Origin: Sulfurovum sp.
GTDB taxonomy: Bacteria > Campylobacterota > Campylobacteria > Campylobacterales > Sulfurovaceae
DNA length: 32,535 bases
Direction: 5' to 3'
Assembly: GCA_023955225.1 (NCBI GenBank)
Contig: JAGSGJ010000023.1
Span: forward strand, 1 to 32,535
This document shows positions 15,025 to 22,314 of this stretch, piece by piece. Positions within the stretch are counted from its first letter, which is position 1; every line of letters starts with the position of its first letter. The notes under the pieces were generated by a model. That model was not told the origin of the DNA, did not search any database, and saw nothing but the letters and a program-made list of their open reading frames with translations. The position numbers and the translations under genes are program-made.

Positions 15025-15888
15025 ATGAATCCTATACAATTAGCCCATTCTCCAGATGCAGATGATATTTTTATGTATTTTGCCATTAAATTTGGTTGGG
15101 TTGACACCAAAGGCTATACCTTTGAAAACATTGGACTAGACATTGAAACACTCAATGTAGAAGCTCTTAAGGGGACCTATGATGTCTCAGCCATCAGTTT
15201 TGGTATGTACCCGCTCATAAAAAATGAATATGCTCTACTTCGTACAGCGGTCAGTTTTGGAGAGGGGTATGGACCTAAACTCATACGCCGTAAAGACAAA
15301 AAGCTCAAACGTAACTTTAAAGTAGCACTTTCCGGGAAATATACAACGAATGCTATGCTATTCAGAATTTATTACCCTGATGCAAGACCTCTCTATATGG
15401 ATTTTCTTGAGATAGAAGACGCTGTCGTCTCTGGCAAAGTAGATGCCGGTGTGCTGATCCATGAGTCCATCTTGGATTTTGATGAAAGTCTAGAAGTGGA
15501 AAAAGAGGTATGGGATATTTGGGTAGAACTGGCAGGAGAAGGATTACCACTGCCACTTGGCGGTATGGCTATACGAAGAAGCGTACCCTTAAATCGTGCT
15601 ATAGATATAGAAAATATACTCATAGATGGTGTCAAAGTGGCTAACGAGAGAAAAGAAGAACTTTGTACCAAGCTTGAAGCGGACAATCTTGTGCGAATCT
15701 CGGATGAGCTGCTTAAAAAATATCTTGACATGTATGCATCTGATGAATCTGTCGAACTCTCTGCTCTTCAACTAAAAGCACTGGATACACTGTACGAAAT
15801 AGGCTATAAAAATGGTTTATGGGATGCACCTATCAAAACAGAAGAGTATTTAATCCCTAATGAGTACGAAGCACTACGGAACAGCTAA
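15025..15888 (+). CDS. mqnD: menaquinone biosynthesis protein, MqnD-type (1,4-dihydroxy-6-naphthoate synthase family)
   Basis: A 287-aa cytoplasmic enzyme of the MqnA/MqnD superfamily, which has a periplasmic-binding-protein fold. The opening LAHSPDADDIFMYFAIKFGWV is the MqnD-style substrate-site loop rather than the MqnA one. Later segments include TYDVSAISFGMYPLI, FGEGYGPKLI and DAGVLIHESILDF. In the futalosine pathway MqnD releases 1,4-dihydroxy-6-naphthoate from cyclic de-hypoxanthine futalosine. The start was set at the ATG at 15025 with GCGAG 9 nt upstream; an upstream in-frame TTG at 14983 lies inside the leader hairpin and adds non-conserved residues. The stop is directly followed by the murB ATG. 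A paralogue of MqnA type cannot be fully ruled out. Confidence 0.82.
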   Translation: MNPIQLAHSPDADDIFMYFAIKFGWVDTKGYTFENIGLDIETLNVEALKGTYDVSAISFGMYPLIKNEYALLRTAVSFGEGYGPKLIRRKDKKLKRNFKVALSGKYTTNAMLFRIYYPDARPLYMDFLEIEDAVVSGKVDAGVLIHESILDFDESLEVEKEVWDIWVELAGEGLPLPLGGMAIRRSVPLNRAIDIENILIDGVKVANERKEELCTKLEADNLVRISDELLKKYLDMYASDESVELSALQLKALDTLYEIGYKNGLWDAPIKTEEYLIPNEYEALRNS

Positions 15889-16665
15889 ATGTTTTTTAAA
15901 ACCATAGACTTTTCCAAATACTCCAGTATCAAGGTGGGTCAACCTACCCAAGTACTTATGATAGAAGAAGATGATACCATCCCTACGGATAGATACCTCA
16001 TCGGTGGCGCGAACAACCTACTTGTCTCACCCACACCTCCACCACTTATGATGCTCTCTAAAGACTTTGCGACTATCTCACAAGAAGAAAACATGTTGAC
16101 TATCGGTGCAGCGATGCCTACAGGACGGATAGTCTCTTATGCTAAAAAACATGACATTTCAGGTTTCGAGTTTTGTTCCAAACTTCCAGGAACGCTTGGT
16201 GGCATGCTTGCGATGAATGCAGGGGTCAAAGAGTATGAGATATTTAACATTATACACTCCATAAAGATCAATGGCGAATGGGTTTTAACAGAAGATATAG
16301 AACATGGTTACCGTTTTGCTAACTTAGGGGGTATCGCCTCACATGCCAGGTTTGAGATACACCATGGCTTTAACCAAGAACTCCTAGATGATCTTCTTAA
16401 TCTACGCTCCAATCAACCCCATGAACCAAGTGCAGGTTCAGCATTTAAAAACCCGGAAGAGGATTATGCCGGTCGTCTGATAGAAGCTGTTGGATTAAAA
16501 GGTGCAAGAAAAGGCCAAATGCAATGGAGTACTGTGCATGCCAATTTCTTGGTTAATTTAGGTGGTGGAACGTATGAGGAAGCTAAGTCTCTTATAGACT
16601 TAGCAAAAAATAAAGTTTTAGCTATGTTTGATATAGTATTAATTGAAGAGATTAAAATTCTCTAA
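15889..16665 (+). CDS. murB: UDP-N-acetylenolpyruvoylglucosamine reductase
   Basis: A 258-aa FAD enzyme that reduces UDP-GlcNAc-enolpyruvate to UDP-MurNAc in peptidoglycan synthesis. Seen: the FAD-binding LIGGANNLLVSP, FCSKLPGTLGGMLAMNAGVKE, the SAGSAFKNP motif with the catalytic Ser, GARKGQMQWSTVHANFLVN, and a C-terminal Glu in LIEEIKIL expected to act as the acid. The short length is typical of the epsilonproteobacterial form. The ATG abuts the mqnD TAA, so the two form one transcript. It is convergent with the next gene, 6 nt away, with no clear terminator. Confidence 0.93.
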   Translation: MFFKTIDFSKYSSIKVGQPTQVLMIEEDDTIPTDRYLIGGANNLLVSPTPPPLMMLSKDFATISQEENMLTIGAAMPTGRIVSYAKKHDISGFEFCSKLPGTLGGMLAMNAGVKEYEIFNIIHSIKINGEWVLTEDIEHGYRFANLGGIASHARFEIHHGFNQELLDDLLNLRSNQPHEPSAGSAFKNPEEDYAGRLIEAVGLKGARKGQMQWSTVHANFLVNLGGGTYEEAKSLIDLAKNKVLAMFDIVLIEEIKIL

Positions 16666-16671
16666 AAAAAC

Positions 16672-17196
16672 CTATTTTACAGTTTTCGACCCAGAAAAGA
16701 CAAATCCTTCTCCTAAACAACGTACACATCTAATATAATTAGACTCACTAGGTTTTCGTGCATATTGCATTGCATCTGCAGTAAACACAACATAATATTT
16801 ATTCTCTGCTGTAGGTGTAGCCGACCAAAAGTCTGAACCACGATAGTAAGTAAATGGATTAAGTTGTGGGGCATGTACATTCATTAGCTCATCTGCTGTA
16901 GGCAGTCTCCAATCATTATACCCTGCATAATTCAGTGCACGACAATAATTCATCGCATGTCTATGTTTACCCGCTTTTGCTACAGAATTCTCACGCTTGT
17001 AAGCGCCATCTTCAGCATCAGTATATGCTTGATCTTGCCACATAAGGCCTGCATCTGATTCAACATAGACTTTATTTGTTTTACAAGTCGCATTCGATAT
17101 CTTAGCAACAGGTGAGAGAGTAGCGCTTGTATCGCCCCCTGCCATAAGTAAAGTTGTGAGCATAGATAGACATGCTGATATAAGTACTTTTTTCAT
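16672..17196 (-). CDS. secreted DUF1566 (Lcl C-terminal domain) protein
   Basis: A 174-aa protein with a signal peptide (MKKVLISACLSMLTTLLMA). The DUF1566 signature is clear: GLMWQDQ, then AMNYCRALNYAGYNDWRLPTADEL, then DFWSATPTA and a closing YIRCVR. The fold is C-type-lectin-like. Such proteins occur as surface or periplasmic proteins in many bacteria, mostly of unknown ligand. Cys pairs near 39/110 and 157/160 could form disulfides. An SD (AAGGAG) precedes the ATG. It stands alone between murB and the YkuD genes. Confidence 0.82.
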   Translation of the reverse strand: MKKVLISACLSMLTTLLMAGGDTSATLSPVAKISNATCKTNKVYVESDAGLMWQDQAYTDAEDGAYKRENSVAKAGKHRHAMNYCRALNYAGYNDWRLPTADELMNVHAPQLNPFTYYRGSDFWSATPTAENKYYVVFTADAMQYARKPSESNYIRCVRCLGEGFVFSGSKTVK

Positions 17197-17256
17197 CTTT
17201 TTCTCCTTAGTTATCCAATATTATTCAATATCATAATATAACATTCATCAAACCAA

Positions 17257-17268
17257 GCTAAATTTAGC
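17257..17268. repeat. 12-bp perfect palindrome
   Basis: GCTAAATTTAGC lies in the 106-bp gap between the DUF1566 gene and the first YkuD gene. It could be an operator for the DUF1566 gene, whose start lies 61 nt away. The AT-rich setting makes chance possible. Confidence 0.3.
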
Positions 17269-17302
17269 ATATAATCTGAAATAATCTAATATTATACAAC
17301 TT

Positions 17303-17896
17303 TTATGCGCGAATCTCTATTTTTACACCTTTTTCAACAGCACACCAAAGTTTATCCATTGCAAGGTTTGGTACTGCCATGCACCCCTCAGTCCAATCAC
17401 GTGAAAGCGTATAGTTGTCACCCCGTCCATCAGCATTCCATTTGGGTTGCCCATGAATCGTAATGTAACCACCTGGGCTTACGCCTCTTGAACGTGCTCT
17501 TGCTTTATCTGCTTCACTAGGGTACGAGATCATAAGAGATTTATAAAGTCTGGAGTCACATTTTTTTCTCACTATACTATACGACCCTTCCGGTGTTCTA
17601 TAGTCCCCTGCTTTTACTTTATTTCCACCATTGGCTCCACCATTGGCTCCCAAAGAAATACGAAACTCCTCAACAACTTTGCCATTTTTATAGGCATACA
17701 TCATTCTTTTTTTCTTATAGACTACGATCTTGTCTATTTTATTACCGTGATCTATCTCTGCCCCTCTTACCAATTCCCTAATACACTCTTTTGTTGCATA
17801 AGCTGTATTATCCGCTTTTCCATAGTAGGGAGTCTCACCACAGCCAACGATGAACAGTGCTATCGCCAGACCAAACATACTTAATTTTATTTTCAT
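17303..17896 (-). CDS. YkuD-domain lipoprotein (L,D-transpeptidase/carboxypeptidase), copy 1
   Basis: A 197-aa predicted lipoprotein (lipobox FIVGC, lipid Cys19). The YkuD domain runs from about residue 54 (IDKIVVYKKKRMMYAY) to the end. Catalytic residues are His148 in YITIHGQ and the nucleophile Cys172 in TEGCMAV. The usual [ST]HGC[IVF]R is changed to TEGCMAV, closer to YafK/DpaA-type members. It would cut or form 3-3 links, trim stem peptides or release a tethered protein. The ORF is open to 17935, but that start lies inside the upstream gene. The ATG at 17896 has AAGGA 5 nt upstream and gives a proper lipoprotein signal. A 12-nt tandem duplication creates GANGGANGG near 83-91, absent from copy 2. 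Confidence 0.85.
   Translation of the reverse strand: MKIKLSMFGLAIALFIVGCGETPYYGKADNTAYATKECIRELVRGAEIDHGNKIDKIVVYKKKRMMYAYKNGKVVEEFRISLGANGGANGGNKVKAGDYRTPEGSYSIVRKKCDSRLYKSLMISYPSEADKARARSRGVSPGGYITIHGQPKWNADGRGDNYTLSRDWTEGCMAVPNLAMDKLWCAVEKGVKIEIRA
17627..17650 (-). repeat. 12-nt tandem repeat, two copies, inside YkuD copy 1
   Basis: GGAGCCAATGGT occurs twice in a row on the coding strand, encoding Gly-Ala-Asn-Gly twice in the loop before the KAGDYRTPEG motif. In-frame slippage would change loop length without breaking the gene. Confidence 0.85.
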
Positions 17897-17918
17897 TTGT
17901 TTCCTTTCACTCAAAAAA

Positions 17919-18305
17919 TCAACCCCAATCTTCATTTTGGCGTTTAGATTTGTGTTTATCTTTTTTATAAGAAGTGCCGTTTTTTAACTTCTGTAATCTA
18001 TTTAAATTACTCATCTCCGCATCTCGTATATCGGAGAACTCCTTGTCAGTAAATATTTCCACTAAGCAGGTACTCACATGAATACGCACGATATACTCTT
18101 TGAGTTGCTGATGATATTCCGATTCAAGATGGACTTCTACTTTTTCATCAAACTTTTTTTTAAGTTGTCCAAACTTTATCACAAAATCCTGAGCAGCAAT
18201 ATTTTCATCTCTAAACATACGAAAAAGATTTTTACTTATTTTTTCTAATTCTACTATATATTTCTGACGATTAAATTTATCTATCTGTTTTTGTGTATAT
18301 CTCAC
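17919..18305 (-). CDS. hypothetical protein between two YkuD lipoproteins
   Basis: A 128-aa protein, not recognised. Seen: no signal peptide or membrane helix; mostly helical, charged sequence; about 45 N-terminal residues rich in Lys/Glu/Phe (IDKFNRQKYIVELEKISKNLF); a central stretch with one Cys (RIHVSTCLVEIF); and a very basic tail (KKDKHKSKRQNEDWG). The start ATG is 9 nt downstream of the stop of the second YkuD gene; the stop is 22 nt before the first YkuD start. The three genes are therefore a probable operon. A cytoplasmic partner or regulator for the YkuD lipoproteins is possible but unsupported by any motif. Confidence 0.7.
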   Translation of the reverse strand: MRYTQKQIDKFNRQKYIVELEKISKNLFRMFRDENIAAQDFVIKFGQLKKKFDEKVEVHLESEYHQQLKEYIVRIHVSTCLVEIFTDKEFSDIRDAEMSNLNRLQKLKNGTSYKKDKHKSKRQNEDWG

Positions 18306-18314
18306 AATGCACCT

Positions 18315-18878
18315 TTATCGTATAACAATAGGTACACCTTCACGTACAGCATACCATAACTCTTTCATCGCAGAATTTGTCACAGCCACACATCCTTGCG
18401 TCCAATTTTGAGAAAGTGTATAATTATCCCCTTTGCCATCTGCATTCCAGGTAGGTTGCGCATGAATAGTCACAGCACCTCCTGGATTCACACCTCTTCT
18501 GGCAGCACTGGCTTTATCCTCTGCTCGAGGGTAAGAGATACAAAGGGAACGATAATATTTAGGAGAACAGAGTTTTCTGGAAATCCAAAATTTACCTTCA
18601 GGTGTTCTGTTATCTCCTTGTTGCTGCTTATGCCCCACCGGATTTTTCCCTAAAGAGACAGGAAGTGTACTCTGTACCTTACCCTCTTTATATAAGTACA
18701 TTTTACGTTCTTTTTTGATCACAACAATTTTATCTATACTTTCACCTTGAGAAAAATCTTCTGCTTCCAGTAATTCTTCTTTACATTCTTCTAAAGTATA
18801 CTGATTATTTACTATAGGTTCAGGCTGGTTACACCCTGTCAACCATATTAGCATCATAAATCCATAGAGGTATCGCAT
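18315..18878 (-). CDS. YkuD-domain lipoprotein (L,D-transpeptidase/carboxypeptidase), copy 2
   Basis: A 187-aa paralogue of the gene two places downstream. Lipobox WLTGC puts the lipid on Cys16. The catalytic pair is His139 in VTIHAQ and Cys163 in TQGCVAV. Both copies share IDKIVV near 48-54, RTPEG near 91-95, SYP.AEDKA near 115-122, NPGG near 131, WNADG.GDNYTLS near 144-157 and a closing M..LW.AV..GV.I.IR. The His-to-Cys spacing is about 24 residues and the third motif position is Gln or Glu instead of His in both. Both proteins should sit in the same membrane and compartment. The order copy 2, unknown, copy 1 suggests duplication around, or insertion of, the middle gene. An extended -10 box lies 35 nt upstream of the ATG. 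Confidence 0.85.
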   Translation of the reverse strand: MRYLYGFMMLIWLTGCNQPEPIVNNQYTLEECKEELLEAEDFSQGESIDKIVVIKKERKMYLYKEGKVQSTLPVSLGKNPVGHKQQQGDNRTPEGKFWISRKLCSPKYYRSLCISYPRAEDKASAARRGVNPGGAVTIHAQPTWNADGKGDNYTLSQNWTQGCVAVTNSAMKELWYAVREGVPIVIR

Positions 18879-18912
18879 GTGTTGTACTGTCCTTCAAACA
18901 TATAATTGGGAT

Positions 18913-18921
18913 ATTTTAACA
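18913..18921 (-). promoter_or_regulatory. extended -10 promoter of the YkuD operon
   Basis: TGTTAAAAT on the minus strand, 35 nt before the start of YkuD copy 2. The identical nonamer precedes moaC. Confidence 0.5.
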
Positions 18922-19038
18922 CAAATTGAATAACTAACGGTAAATAAAAAAATCTGAGAAAAGAAAGAAGGGGGAAATGAGGAAGATAGTGACAAACACT
19001 CTTCAAAAGAAGAGGTTTATCGGAAAAGAGAAAGCGAA

Positions 19039-19554
19039 TTAACAAGCTGCCTTAGCCGCTGCCAATGCTTCTTCGTAGTTAGGCTCTTCTGTGATTTCTG
19101 GAACAACTTGCTTATAAGCAACTTTACCATCTTTACCAACAACAAAGATAACTCTTGCCATGATACCCGCCAAAGGACCATCCGCTAAAAGAACACCATA
19201 AGCGTTAGCAAAATCTTTGTTTCTGAAGTCTGAACATACTTTAATGTTATCGATACCAGCTGCACCACACCATCTAGCTGCTGCGAATGGAAGGTCCATA
19301 GATACTGTAACTACTTCTACACCCTCAAGGCTAGCTGCTTCAGTGTTAAATCTTCTAGTTTCTGCATCACATACACCTGTGTCAAGTGATGGTACTGCAA
19401 CTACCAATTGAACTTTACCTTCACCACCAATTGTTTCATTTTGAAGCATTGGATCACAGTTTACTACTGTTGTTACTGGAGCTGTGTCACCTACGTTAAT
19501 TTCTGTACCTGCTAGGGTACATACGATGTCGTTTTTAAATGTTACTGTTGCCAT
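19039..19554 (-). CDS. tpx: thiol peroxidase
   Basis: A 171-aa atypical 2-Cys peroxiredoxin of the Tpx group that reduces hydroperoxides using thioredoxin. Seen: the peroxidatic Cys62 in PSLDTGVCDAETRRFN and the resolving Cys96 in FAAARWCGAAG, at the same spacing as E. coli Tpx (61/95). GPLAGIMARVIFVVGKDGKV near 136-155 is the usual substrate-site Arg segment. Three further Cys (12, 33, 107) plus a C-terminal Cys171 are unusual. AAAGGA precedes the ATG. It is monocistronic, between the YkuD operon and the flavoprotein operon. Confidence 0.93.
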   Translation of the reverse strand: MATVTFKNDIVCTLAGTEINVGDTAPVTTVVNCDPMLQNETIGGEGKVQLVVAVPSLDTGVCDAETRRFNTEAASLEGVEVVTVSMDLPFAAARWCGAAGIDNIKVCSDFRNKDFANAYGVLLADGPLAGIMARVIFVVGKDGKVAYKQVVPEITEEPNYEEALAAAKAAC

Positions 19555-19673
19555 TTAATTTCCTTTGAAATAATTTTTGTATATGCATTATGGCTGAAAC
19601 GATATAAATACAATCTTAAATCAGACAATTTTACTCTTCTTTCTAAGAAAAAGCAAAAAATCTCATTTTAAAA

Positions 19674-19691
19674 TGGTTAAATTATTAACCA
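19674..19691 (-). terminator. terminator of the regulator-ccoG-flavoprotein unit
   Basis: A 7-bp stem (TGGTTAA/TTAACCA) with a 4-nt loop begins one base after the flavoprotein stop codon. On the minus strand it is followed by TTTTAAAATG and, a little later, TTTTTT. Confidence 0.55.
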
Positions 19692-19692
19692 A

Positions 19693-20868
19693 TTACATAC
19701 CAGGAAGTCTAGGAATCTTTCCTAATTTAGAATAACGGCAATACCAGCCCCACATCTTTTTCATCCAGTGACCAACGATAGGCATAGGGATCATTTTCCC
19801 TCCTTTCTCGCTACGATAGACAAACGCTGCACCATTCCCTGTATCCATCACACATAAAATATTCAAATGTTCCATGTAACTTTTTTTGGAATCTATGTTT
19901 TGTATTCTATTCATAATGTTATAAGCTACATTTTTAGCCATTACCTCAGCGACATGCCCTTGTTTCGCTCTCCACTCTGGTCCCATAAGAGAAGCAGAAT
20001 CACCAATGGCATACACGCCATCAAAGCCTTCTATCTCATTATACTCATTGGTGACAACAAAACCGGCATCACTCAGTGGCAGTCCAGACTCTGTCAATAT
20101 ATGATGTCCTGTACCCGCTGATATAAACATCGTCAGATCTGATTCTAGTTTAGTCTCATCCGCGAAACAGATACCGTCTTCTTCAAAATGCGTGATCTTG
20201 GTTCCTACTTTTTTAGAGATGTTTGTCATCTTGAACATTTTATCCATCATCACTAACGCTTTTTCGCCCATCTTCTGTCCAGGTTTTGCCATAGGGGCAA
20301 AAAAAGTAAGTTCAAAGTTCTCTCTTACACCTTTTTTCTTCAGATAGGTATCCACATTAAAAAGTACTTCAAATGCAGGGCCACCACGTACAGCAGAGGT
20401 ATCTTTAGGATTACCGCCAAAGCCCATGGCAATTTTCCCCTCATTTTTCTCTATCAATATGTCTAAACGTTCATAAAGTGCCGTAGCTTCTTCCGGCTTA
20501 CCACAGATAGAAAGGGCATGCTCCATCCCTTTTAGCTGCATCTTATCCTGCCCAAGTGCCACAACGATATAGGTATACCCTTCTAAAATACGACCACTCT
20601 CTAAAGTCACTTTTTTATCTTCAGCCTCTACTTGTATTACCGGATCTATAATAAGCTGAAACCCGTGTTTCATCGCAAGCTTATCCAAAGGTACTGATAC
20701 ATCTTCTCTTGTCGCTTTCCCTGTAGGTATCCAGATAGAAGTCGGATAGATATAAAAATAATCCCTGTCGCTCACCAATGTTACATCCAAGTCCTGTTTC
20801 TTGAGATAAATCGCGGCTTCAACACCGGCAAAACCACCGCCCAACACCAATACCTTTGGATTATCCAT
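19693..20868 (-). CDS. SQR-like FAD-dependent oxidoreductase
   Basis: A 391-aa flavoprotein of the sulfide:quinone reductase/flavocytochrome c/NDH-2 superfamily. Seen: the N-terminal FAD motif VLVLGGGFAGVEAA (6-19), a second FAD contact in FDGVYAIGDSASLMGP near 282-297, and a short amphipathic C-terminus (HWMKKMWGWYCRYSKLG) that could dock on the membrane. Cysteines are at 122, 234, 339 and 377. Cys122 (LSICGKP) and Cys339 (LCVMDTGNGAAF) fall where SQRs have the first and third conserved Cys. The central one, expected beside GGPAFE near 162-167, is not present. Oxidation of sulfide or another sulfur species to menaquinone is plausible; an NDH-2-like role is the alternative. An AAGGAG SD overlaps the ccoG stop, so it is coupled to ccoG. 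Confidence 0.75.
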   Translation of the reverse strand: MDNPKVLVLGGGFAGVEAAIYLKKQDLDVTLVSDRDYFYIYPTSIWIPTGKATREDVSVPLDKLAMKHGFQLIIDPVIQVEAEDKKVTLESGRILEGYTYIVVALGQDKMQLKGMEHALSICGKPEEATALYERLDILIEKNEGKIAMGFGGNPKDTSAVRGGPAFEVLFNVDTYLKKKGVRENFELTFFAPMAKPGQKMGEKALVMMDKMFKMTNISKKVGTKITHFEEDGICFADETKLESDLTMFISAGTGHHILTESGLPLSDAGFVVTNEYNEIEGFDGVYAIGDSASLMGPEWRAKQGHVAEVMAKNVAYNIMNRIQNIDSKKSYMEHLNILCVMDTGNGAAFVYRSEKGGKMIPMPIVGHWMKKMWGWYCRYSKLGKIPRLPGM

Positions 20869-20877
20869 GCATTCTCC

Positions 20878-22314
20878 TTATTTTTTGACCAAATCTGCAC
20901 GAGGATAGAAAAACACCATCTCTCTGTCAACTATGATTTTCTCTTTCTCATCTGTAGCAAATGCTCTTATAAGTATAGGGATCGGCACATCTTTTCTCGC
21001 ATTATCTGCAAGTTTTTCTGACGTTTCCAGGATGACCACTTTTTTCTTTTTCTTTCCTGCACCTAATTTAAATGGTTCACTAGGACGTTTAATTTTAATC
21101 TTATCATTTCCTACAATTTCAAAGTAATACGTATGGTCTTTTCTATCCGTATTGGCGAACATGAAAATATAGTCATTCTGTACCACACCATTGTCCAGTA
21201 CCTTATAGAGTCTTTGCCCCTTATTGATGTTTAAAAGCATATGTTCTTTTTTACTTCCCATCACAAACAGTGCGACAAGTACGATCATAAGCACAGCAAA
21301 ATACGCGATAACCTTACCTCTAAAGTAGTTGGTTTTACCTGCATGGTGAAGGGTCTCTTTTTCACTTGACCACTGCACCAAACTTGGTTTACCCAATGCA
21401 CCCATCACGGAAGTACATGCATCTACACATTCAAGACAGTTAATACACTCAAGCTGAAGTCCTTTACGGATATCAATATGCGTCGGACATACTGTCACAC
21501 AACTTTCACATGTTGTACACTCAGCACTTTCATCCACTTTTAACAACTCTTTTTGTTTCGTAAATTTCTTTTCTCTTTCATAGCCATGTCCTTCATAAAT
21601 GTCTCCACCACGAATAGGATCATAAACTGCCATAATCGTATCATCATCATAAAGTACTGACTGTACACGGCTGTAAGGGCAAATATAAACACAGAAATTT
21701 TCTTTAATAAATACAACATCAAGAATGATAAAGAGTGCCGTACTCACTAAAATACCTACCAGTACCATATGCTCACTAGGATTACTCAAATACTTGAAAA
21801 AGTCTTCAGGAGGGACAAAAAACCATAAAAAGTTAGCTGCTGCCACAAAAGAGAGGGCAGACCATAGTAAAATAGCAATCACGCTCTTTACTTTATTTTC
21901 CAGCTTGCTCATATCCGGGTCTTTTTGTTTATTCTTTATTTTTTTACGTAAACCTAAAAGTTTTGTTTCTATACCATCTCTGTAGATCACTCTAAATATA
22001 GTCTGAGGGCAGGCCCATCCACACCATGCTCTACCGCCTACTGCAGTAACTGCAAATATCCCAAGAAAAAGAAGCATAAGTAAAAATGGCATCAAGTAAA
22101 GCTCTTGCATATCAAACGCTATACCTGCCAAGTGTAATTTTTTCTGATCAAAACTTAGCAAAAACATGTGATTGCCATTTACAGTGATCCATGGTAGAAT
22201 CAAGGCTACTACTGTAGCAGCCACATAGGCCCAATATCTTTTAATACGATAAGGCATCCAACCTTTTAAGTACTCTTTTGACTGGCTTTTTTCTGATTTT
22301 TCTGTCGATTCCAT
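20878..22314 (-). CDS. ccoG: cbb3-type cytochrome c oxidase accessory protein CcoG
   Basis: A 478-aa membrane iron-sulfur protein (FixG/RdxA family), involved in copper delivery (Cu2+ reduction) during assembly of cbb3 oxidase. Seen: an N-terminal WMPYRIKRYWAY and several membrane helices (about 30-50, 70-95, 155-175, 188-206, 335-352). The membrane-side cysteine pairs are WCGWACPQ and CVYICPYSR, and two ferredoxin motifs, CTTCESCVTVCP and CINCLECVDACT, lie near 265-305. A C-terminal Ig-like domain begins near 355. Length is normal. The ATG abuts the stop of the upstream resolvase-like gene. No cco structural gene is in the window. Confidence 0.93.
   Translation of the reverse strand: MESTEKSEKSQSKEYLKGWMPYRIKRYWAYVAATVVALILPWITVNGNHMFLLSFDQKKLHLAGIAFDMQELYLMPFLLMLLFLGIFAVTAVGGRAWCGWACPQTIFRVIYRDGIETKLLGLRKKIKNKQKDPDMSKLENKVKSVIAILLWSALSFVAAANFLWFFVPPEDFFKYLSNPSEHMVLVGILVSTALFIILDVVFIKENFCVYICPYSRVQSVLYDDDTIMAVYDPIRGGDIYEGHGYEREKKFTKQKELLKVDESAECTTCESCVTVCPTHIDIRKGLQLECINCLECVDACTSVMGALGKPSLVQWSSEKETLHHAGKTNYFRGKVIAYFAVLMIVLVALFVMGSKKEHMLLNINKGQRLYKVLDNGVVQNDYIFMFANTDRKDHTYYFEIVGNDKIKIKRPSEPFKLGAGKKKKKVVILETSEKLADNARKDVPIPILIRAFATDEKEKIIVDREMVFFYPRADLVKK

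Noticed and set aside
18995..19019. Hairpin CTCTTC/GAAGAG after tpx as a terminator
   Set aside because: The stem is good, but no T-run follows on the tpx strand; it lies about 20 nt past the stop and was left unassigned.
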